DNA from: JBBQER01 sp052148155 | GTDB lineage: Bacteria > Actinomycetota > Acidimicrobiia > IMCC26256 > PALSA-610 | Reading direction: 5' to 3' | DNA: 10,038 nucleotides | Assembly (NCBI GenBank): GCA_052148155.1 | Contig: JBKQIY010000258.1 | Coordinates: 1 to 10,038 of the forward strand | Shown: positions 5,710 to 10,038 of the stretch, piece after piece | Layout of the letters: each line of letters begins with the position of its first letter | Position numbering within the stretch: the first letter of the stretch is position 1 | Made by a program: the position numbers and the translations under genes | The notes under the pieces: model-generated | The model's input: the letters and a program-made list of their open reading frames with translations, nothing else | Databases searched by the model: none | Told to the model about the DNA's origin: nothing

Positions 5710-7653
5710 GTGAGTCAAGCGAGGACCCCACACGCCGGCGCACCGTTCATCGACGACGCGGCGACCATCCGCGCGCACCTCGAAGATGTCAGCGTTCCCG
5801 CGTTGCTGTGTTCCCTGGTCCACATGACTGGCGATCCGTCGTGGATCCGCGGCGTCGAGCGACCGCGCATGCTGACCACGATGGAGTTCCAGTCGGCGAT
5901 GCCGACCGAAGAGCAGGCAGCGGTGCGCGACCGTGCGACAACTGCGATCATCGACTACCGGGACCGCGGCCGCGAGGCGTTCGTACCTTCGACAGCGCTC
6001 GTAGGTGAGATGATGGAGTTCCTCGCAGCCGGCCCGATGATCGACGCGGCCGTGCCGCTGATGATGGAGGAGCTCCAACTCGACGGCGCCGACTCGCGTG
6101 CGGTGACGTGGCGTGGCACCGTGCCCGAGGGGCGGCGCGCCGAATCGCCGGTCGTCGTGATCGGTTGTGGCGAGTCGGGGATCGTCGCCGCCATCCGCTT
6201 GAAGGAAGCCGGCTTGCCATTCACGATTGTCGAGCGCGCGCCGGCTCCAGGCGGCACCTGGCAGGCGAATCGGTACCCCGGCGCGCGTGTCGACGTCGGC
6301 TCGCATCACTATTCCTATTCCTTCGAGCCGTCCGCGACCTGGAGCGAATATTTCTGCCGGCAGCCGGAGCTGCAGCGGTACTTCGAGAAGGTCGTGGACA
6401 AGTACGGGTTGCGGTCCCACTGTCGCTTCGACACTGAAGTCGTGCGGGCTACGTGGGACGACGACGCGCAACTCTGGCGCGTCGCGGTGCGTGACGCGGT
6501 CGGGCAGGTGGGCACGATCGACGCGCGCTTCGTCATCAGCGCGGCCGGCGCGCTCAGCCTTCCGCGGCTGCCGCACTTCGAGGGCATGGAGTCGTTCGCC
6601 GGTCCGTCGTTCCACTCCGCGCGGTGGCCGGCTGGCCTCGACGTCACGGGGAAGCGGTTCGCGCTCATCGGCGCGGGTGCGACCGGGTTTCAGATCGCGC
6701 CCACAATCGCCGACGCCGTCGACCGGCTCGCGATCTTCCAACGCACCCCGCAGTGGATCCTGCCGAACCCGTCGTACCATCGCGCGGTTCCGCCCGGTGA
6801 CGAGTGGGCGATGCGCTGCCTGCCGTTCTACGGGCGTTGGTTCCGCTTCTTGATGATGTATCCGGGAATCTCGATCAGCACGGATCCGTTCCGGTGCGAC
6901 TCTGAGTTCGACGACCTCAGCGGCCGCGGGGTCAACCGGTCGAACGTGAAGCGGCGCGAACAGTTGACTGCGTGGATGGCATCGATCTTCGACGACCGCA
7001 CCGACCTCTTGGAGAAGTCGGTTCCGGCGTACCCCCCGGCCGGCAAACGCATCCTGCAGGACAACGGCTCCTGGCTCCGATGTCTGATGAAGCCGAATGT
7101 CGACTTCGTCAACAGGCCGATCGCGCGCATCGAACCCGACGCGGTGGTGACGGAAGACGGCGAGCGGTATGAGGCCGACGTCATCTGCTATGCCACTGGG
7201 TTTCAGGCGAACGACTATCTCGCGCCGATGGAGTTCACGGGCCGGGATGGTGCGTCACTGCGCGAGCAGTGGGGCGACGAGCCGCGTGGCTACTTGGGGA
7301 TCACGGTCCCGAACTTCCCGAACCTGTTCCTGCTGTACGGCCCTGGTACGAACCTCGCGCACGGCGCGAGCATCATCCTGCACTCGGAATGCCAGGTGCA
7401 GTACACGATGGAGGCGATCCGCACCACGCTCCAAGCGAACGCGCGCAGCATCGAGGTGCGGGAGGAGGTGCTCGACGAATACATGACGCGTTACCGCGCC
7501 GAGATCGACCAGCTGATCTGGTCGCATCCGACGATCGAGCACACGCACTACAAAAACCGCCACGGCAAGATCTTCACGCTCTCGCCCTGGCCCATCGAGG
7601 TCTATTGGGAGTGGACGCACACGGTGGAGAGTGCCGACTACGTCATTCGCTGA
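5710..7653 (+). CDS. Type I Baeyer-Villiger monooxygenase with N-terminal extension
   Basis: FAD- and NADPH-dependent enzyme that inserts one oxygen from O2 next to a carbonyl, turning ketones into esters or lactones in the cytoplasm. With GTG 5710 as start it is 647 residues. An N-terminal extension (1-147, including DDAATIRAHLEDVSVPALLCSL) precedes the FAD Rossmann motif GCGESG (152-157). Next come GGTWQANRYPGARVD (181-195), the exact Baeyer-Villiger fingerprint FAGPSFHSARWP (296-307), the NADP Rossmann motif GAGATG (321-326), and a conserved C-terminal YGPGTNLAHG. The roughly 150-residue extension and total length resemble 4-hydroxyacetophenone monooxygenase, which is about 640 residues. 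The substrate here is unknown. The frame opens at 5401, but upstream residues look non-coding, so GTG 5710 is preferred despite no clear Shine-Dalgarno. All key motifs are intact, so it is probably functional. No partner dehydrogenase or esterase lies beside it. Confidence 0.92.
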   Translation: MSQARTPHAGAPFIDDAATIRAHLEDVSVPALLCSLVHMTGDPSWIRGVERPRMLTTMEFQSAMPTEEQAAVRDRATTAIIDYRDRGREAFVPSTALVGEMMEFLAAGPMIDAAVPLMMEELQLDGADSRAVTWRGTVPEGRRAESPVVVIGCGESGIVAAIRLKEAGLPFTIVERAPAPGGTWQANRYPGARVDVGSHHYSYSFEPSATWSEYFCRQPELQRYFEKVVDKYGLRSHCRFDTEVVRATWDDDAQLWRVAVRDAVGQVGTIDARFVISAAGALSLPRLPHFEGMESFAGPSFHSARWPAGLDVTGKRFALIGAGATGFQIAPTIADAVDRLAIFQRTPQWILPNPSYHRAVPPGDEWAMRCLPFYGRWFRFLMMYPGISISTDPFRCDSEFDDLSGRGVNRSNVKRREQLTAWMASIFDDRTDLLEKSVPAYPPAGKRILQDNGSWLRCLMKPNVDFVNRPIARIEPDAVVTEDGERYEADVICYATGFQANDYLAPMEFTGRDGASLREQWGDEPRGYLGITVPNFPNLFLLYGPGTNLAHGASIILHSECQVQYTMEAIRTTLQANARSIEVREEVLDEYMTRYRAEIDQLIWSHPTIEHTHYKNRHGKIFTLSPWPIEVYWEWTHTVESADYVIR

Positions 7654-8165
7654 ATCGGCTCCACCGCCCCGGCAGTCGGCGTGTCATACAAGTCTCTCCA
7701 GAGGTGTTCTTGCGCCGGCTAAGCGCGCCGATGACCTCCGCCAATGAACTACCTCCGTGCGACTCAGCGACGGTCGACGGCGTCACTGTTGCAAACTTCA
7801 CACAAGTCGACCACGACGCCATGAGAACAAGTGTTCAAGCCGCGCTGTGGGGTCTGCGTGTTGTATCCCTCTCCACGCGATGCACTTTGATCAGGGCGTT
7901 CGCGAAACGTCGTCCGGTCCGTGAACTCGAATCCGTCAGTTGCGACACCGCGCGTTAGCCAGGCGTTGCAAAGGTCACGACCGCGAAGTAACGAGCGCTC
8001 CGACGGTCGAACTGGGGCCCTTCAGCCTTTCGCCGTTTCGTCAGCGTGCCGTGCTCGTCCCTCGTCGTACCGCGTGCGCGGGATCTTAGGGAAACCTAGG
8101 TAATCGGGCTCGGGGACCAACTCAGCTCGGTCCTTGCCAGAGCCATTTCCCCTGGTCAAACCGGG
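7654..8165. other. Long intergenic region, no gene recognised
   Basis: About 510 bases after the monooxygenase stop. Open frames exist on the + strand (one ends at 7958), but they give no recognisable protein and lack ribosome binding sites. The only structure I can point to is the hairpin at 8085-8100. No T-rich terminator follows the monooxygenase. Confidence 0.4.
8085..8100 (+). repeat. Hairpin with GAAA tetraloop
   Basis: CTTAGG-GAAA-CCTAGG forms a 6-bp stem, one pair being G-U, closed by a GNRA tetraloop. It lies 65 bases left of the tRNA-Leu fragment. It has no T tract on either side. It could be an RNA structure or a recombination-related palindrome; its role is unknown. Confidence 0.3.
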
Positions 8166-8217
8166 TGTCGGAGAGGGGACTTGAACCCCTACGTCCTTTC
8201 GGACACTAGGCCCTCAA
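8166..8217 (-). other. tRNA-Leu(GAG) 3' half, probable attachment-site scar
   Basis: Read on the - strand this is the 3' part of a leucine tRNA. It has the anticodon loop TTGAGGG with anticodon GAG (8213-8215), the 3' anticodon stem CCTAG, a long variable arm TGTCCGAAAGGACG typical of class II tRNAs, the T-arm AGGGG-TTCAAGT-CCCCT (8174-8190), acceptor strand CTCCGAC and discriminator A (8166). CCA is not encoded. The tRNA match stops just 5' of the anticodon loop. The five preceding bases (TCGAT) cannot pair with CCTAG, and no D-arm follows. This anticodon-loop-to-3'-end segment is what integrases commonly use as att core, so a displaced tRNA end left by an integrated element is the best reading. 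It is not a functional tRNA. Confidence 0.8.
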
Positions 8218-8334
8218 ATCGAAAAGTGGGTTTCAGTACGTCTCATCGTTCCGGCACGATTGCCGTGTGATCTGCGCTTTCGGGCTAGCGCGAACGCGCG
8301 CCGAATCACGTGTCTCACGTCGTCTCGTACGGTT

Positions 8335-8358
8335 TCTTAGGCGGAATCTTAGGCGCAA
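8335..8358 (+). repeat. 12-bp tandem repeat (two copies)
   Basis: TCTTAGGCGGAA (8335-8346) is followed directly by TCTTAGGCGCAA (8347-8358), identical in 11 of 12 bases. The second copy also forms the left arm of an imperfect hairpin, CTTAGGCGC-AAT-GCGCGCTAAG (8348-8369). A third TCTTAGG occurs at 8084-8090 on the far side of the tRNA fragment. Short direct repeats beside an att core resemble arm-type integrase binding sites, but no protein here supports that. Confidence 0.4.
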
Positions 8359-8369
8359 TGCGCGCTAAG

Positions 8370-8502
8370 GCTGAGCGCTCACATGCCTAGTCACAGCGTC
8401 GTCCCGGCCCCGCAGGTGATGCTTTGCCACGAAAGCTCGCGCCGAGCGGTAGGGACACACGACACGTTCGATTATTCGTGCGCGCGTGATAAGGGAAACC
8501 GC
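8370..8502. other. Intergenic right of the tRNA fragment, no gene recognised
   Basis: Together with 8218-8334 this forms a gene-free stretch between the tRNA fragment and the end of the SIMPL gene. Open frames on both strands (for example 8383-8637 on +, 8365-8568 on -) show no family resemblance, conserved motif or ribosome binding site. Confidence 0.35.
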
Positions 8503-8525
8503 GTCCCAGTTCGCACGACTGGGAC
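8503..8525 (-). terminator. Perfect inverted repeat downstream of the SIMPL gene, possible terminator
   Basis: GTCCCAGT-TCGCACG-ACTGGGAC is a perfect 8-bp stem with a 7-base loop. It lies 84 bases beyond the stop of the - strand SIMPL gene. Read in that direction it is followed by GCGGTTTCCC, which is only weakly T-rich, so it is not a textbook intrinsic terminator. Stem-loops without a T run are often seen at gene ends in high-GC actinobacteria. A palindromic protein-binding site is the alternative. Confidence 0.4.
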
Positions 8526-8608
8526 ACATCGGAATCGCGACGTGCGGTGCTCGGTACGCGGCAGGCAACTGCTCAGCGCGGAGCTGACGGGCGCGGGCAG
8601 ACCGGCAG

Positions 8609-9265
8609 TTACTGACGCTCAGTCAAGGCGTAGGTGACGACAACGCGCGCCGTGACGCCCTGACTTCCGGGATTCATCGGCATTGCGGGACCCGACACTT
8701 CCCGCAGTCCGCCCGAAACTGCTCGTGCTGCCCATCCGGCACTCGCCGTCGCACCCTCGTCGATCGCCAAAATGTGGCCGATCTTCACAGCCGCCGCTTC
8801 GGCGAGTTGCTCGGCCCGAAGTCTCGCGTCGGCGACCGCATCTCGACGGGCGACCGCCAACAAGGAACCATGATCCGAATGCGAGAAGCCGATCGCCTGA
8901 ATCTGAAGTGCGTCGCCCACGGTCGCAACCAGCAGCGCTACGACCGATGACACCTCGCGAAGATTCCGAACGTCAACCGTGAATGTGTACATCGCCACCC
9001 GCGCGGTGACCTGTTGTTGCTCACGATCGATCCAGTCCTGCACATGAACGTTGTGAGTGTGCAGATCCGACTCAGGGACCCCCGACTCGCGCAGAGCCGT
9101 CCAGGCAGCATCAGCGAGAGATGCAACGCCGCTGATCGCGTCAGCAACGCTCTCGCTCATCACCCTCAACGCGGCGCTGATGGTGCACCGGTCCGGCACG
9201 GCGCTCGCCTCGCCGTGACCAACCACAACCAGAGTTCGTCGCGGCCCGTCCTCGTCGTTCGGCAT
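8609..9265 (-). CDS. SIMPL (DUF541) domain protein
   Basis: A 218-residue protein of the SIMPL/DUF541 family, whose members form oligomeric beta-rich assemblies and are mostly envelope-associated; the biochemical role is poorly defined. The family start is clear: TLVVVGHGEASAVPDRCTIS, a strand-loop pattern of Gly-His-Gly-Glu followed by a Pro-Asp. Then come the long helix ADAISGVASLADAAWTALRESGV, the strand HTHNVHVQDWID, the central VAMYTFTVDVRNLREV, and the helix ARRDAVADARLRAEQLAEAA that precedes KIGHILAIDEG. It ends in VTARVVVTYAL. Length matches the family core. No signal peptide or lipobox is visible, so the product may be cytoplasmic, unlike many homologues. ATG 9265 is chosen; GTG 9280 would add five residues, and neither has a good Shine-Dalgarno. 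It may be co-transcribed with the LRAT-like gene ending 81 bases upstream. Confidence 0.88.
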   Translation of the reverse strand: MPNDEDGPRRTLVVVGHGEASAVPDRCTISAALRVMSESVADAISGVASLADAAWTALRESGVPESDLHTHNVHVQDWIDREQQQVTARVAMYTFTVDVRNLREVSSVVALLVATVGDALQIQAIGFSHSDHGSLLAVARRDAVADARLRAEQLAEAAAVKIGHILAIDEGATASAGWAARAVSGGLREVSGPAMPMNPGSQGVTARVVVTYALTERQ

Positions 9266-9346
9266 GCGCGAATATTGCACCCTTGGCGGCTCGCTACGCC
9301 ATCGCGACGGCGGTGGACAATGTGCTTCTCCTTGGGAAGCAGGAGG

Positions 9347-9963
9347 TCACGTTCGACGGCGGACGAATGTGGACGAACAGATCCGAGTCACTCGCCTTTG
9401 CGGACACAGGACCGGGAGGTACGCCGGAGTCTGGCGGTAGAGCACCTGGCTCACGAATCCGGTGACCGTGAGCAGGAGAGTGAGACAGACAATCCACGGC
9501 GTCGCGCCAAAACGGATCGTCGCGAACATGAGACCGGCGCTGAGCGCGGCACGGACGCAGAAGTAGCGCCGTACCTGAAGGCTCTCGAAGTAGCCGCCGG
9601 TCACGCTCCAGTTGGCGAAATGCTCACAGTTCGACCCAAAGACGTTGTAGCGCGCCGTCGTCGATCCCACGAGCCGTTTCGCGTCGGACACGATCTCGTC
9701 GGCCGAGCGCGCCTCCCTACTCCGATCGCGAGGCCGCACAGGAACCGGTGCGGATGGGGCACGACTTCGGGCGTTCCGCTTCGAGCGAAGGCGCTCAATG
9801 GAACTTCTCGGATCACAGATTGACTCATCTCTTCGCGTGGTCCGCCGCCGAACTCGACAACCTGGCCCTCTCCGACATAGATGCCGTGGTGAAAGTAGAG
9901 GTTGTGTCGCCGCACCCGAAGGTGGTCGCCGGGTGTGAACTTCGAAGCGGGTGCGTAGGTCAT
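9347..9963 (-). pseudogene. LRAT/NlpC-P60-like protein with membrane tail, frameshifted
   Basis: Two - strand frames together give one protein of about 205 residues. Frame one, from ATG 9963, carries GDHLRVRRHNLYFHHGIYVGEGQVVEFGGG, here with the catalytic-type His (HHGIYVG), and runs to about VVPHPHR. Frame two, entered near 9740-9759, carries ADEIVSDAKRLVGSTTARYNV and the Cys motif NCEHFA. It then has two likely membrane segments (AALSAGLMFATIRF, WIVCLTLLLTVTGFV). His plus NCEHF is the signature of LRAT-type thiol acyltransferase/hydrolase domains in the NlpC/P60 superfamily. The shift is -1, equivalent to one missing base; a four-G run at 9756-9759 (+ strand) is a candidate site. Each half alone lacks one catalytic residue, so the product is inactive unless the shift is programmed or a sequencing error. 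The translation start is very well supported by its ribosome binding site. Confidence 0.8.
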
Positions 9964-9970
9964 CGCTGGG

Positions 9971-9979
9971 TCCTCCTTC
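9971..9979 (-). promoter_or_regulatory. Strong Shine-Dalgarno of the LRAT-like gene
   Basis: GAAGGAGGA on the - strand lies seven bases before ATG 9963. This near-perfect anti-16S match sets the start at 9963 and not at the upstream in-frame codon 9996. It is the strongest ribosome binding site in the window. Confidence 0.8.
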
Positions 9980-10038
9980 GGCGGTGTTAGCGACATTGAG
10001 TGTTTCGACTTCCCAGTTGGACCAGGTGTTACGACTGC
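9980..10038. other. Upstream flank at window edge
   Basis: The last 59 bases are upstream of the LRAT-like gene and may hold its promoter. I see no confident -35/-10 pair on the - strand, and no gene. Confidence 0.3.

Noticed and set aside
5575..6780. 401-codon - strand frame opposite the monooxygenase
   Set aside because: The + strand carries every expected Baeyer-Villiger motif; the antisense translation is Arg/His-rich with no domain.
7269..7958. + strand frame running past the monooxygenase stop
   Set aside because: Most of it is an out-of-frame shadow of the monooxygenase, and the tail after 7653 has no recognisable features or ribosome binding site.
8166..8260. A complete tRNA-Leu gene
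   Set aside because: No D-arm, 5' acceptor strand or pairing 5' anticodon stem exists to the right of 8217 on the - strand.
9735..9765. Programmed -1 ribosomal frameshift in the LRAT-like gene
   Set aside because: No X-XXY-YYZ slippery heptamer or convincing downstream pseudoknot is visible at the junction, so mutation or sequencing error is simpler.
1..10038. CRISPR array or larger tandem repeat array
   Set aside because: Reading both strands showed no regularly spaced repeats beyond the two-copy 12-mer and the tRNA-derived pair.

Overview
The window looks like accessory chromosomal DNA from a high-GC bacterium, most probably an actinobacterium. This rests on the GC-rich codon use, the GTG starts, a MerR/ABC drug-response-type pair and a tRNA-Leu(GAG) end without encoded CCA. 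No taxonomic marker gene is present, so the lineage is inferred. Several genes are truncated or frameshifted, and there are three traces of mobility: a group II intron, the tail of a large serine recombinase, and tRNA 3'-end fragments.

Left part (1-3240). A nearly or fully complete group II intron (about 5-1856, + strand) encodes a reverse transcriptase/maturase (315-1778). Recognisable domain V and domain VI hairpins follow it. Beyond the intron, reading towards it on the - strand, is a two-gene unit. A MerR-family regulator with a GyrI-like ligand domain (2271-3155) overlaps by ATGA the start of an ABC-transporter ATPase that is cut off soon after its Walker A motif (about 2045-2274). A promoter with the 19-bp spacer and internal dyad typical of MerR-activated promoters lies directly upstream (3201-3231). 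The regulator and its operator survive, but the transporter they presumably controlled has been destroyed.

Middle part (3240-5480). The C-terminal remnant of a serine recombinase (+ strand) runs into an 18-bp sequence matching, with one mismatch, the 3' end of a tRNA-Leu fragment 4.7 kb further right. Then comes a predicted lipoprotein on the - strand (3980-4912). Divergent from it is a small multi-pass membrane protein (about 5110-5477), broken by an apparent one-base loss in a run of G.

Right part (5480-10038). A full-length type I Baeyer-Villiger monooxygenase with an N-terminal extension (5710-7653, + strand) is the best preserved metabolic gene. It is followed by about 950 bases without a convincing gene. 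That gap holds the 3' half of a tRNA-Leu(GAG), from anticodon loop to discriminator base (8166-8217), which looks like an attachment-site scar, plus a short tandem repeat and hairpins. The window ends with two - strand genes. One is a SIMPL (DUF541) protein (8609-9265). The other is a LRAT/NlpC-P60-like protein with a membrane tail (9347-9963), split by a -1 frameshift between its catalytic His and Cys halves.

No new multi-gene defence or biosynthetic system can be shown from the sequence alone. The most notable signals are the tRNA-derived direct repeats with the recombinase remnant, the orphaned MerR switch, and two genes each broken by a -1 frameshift.
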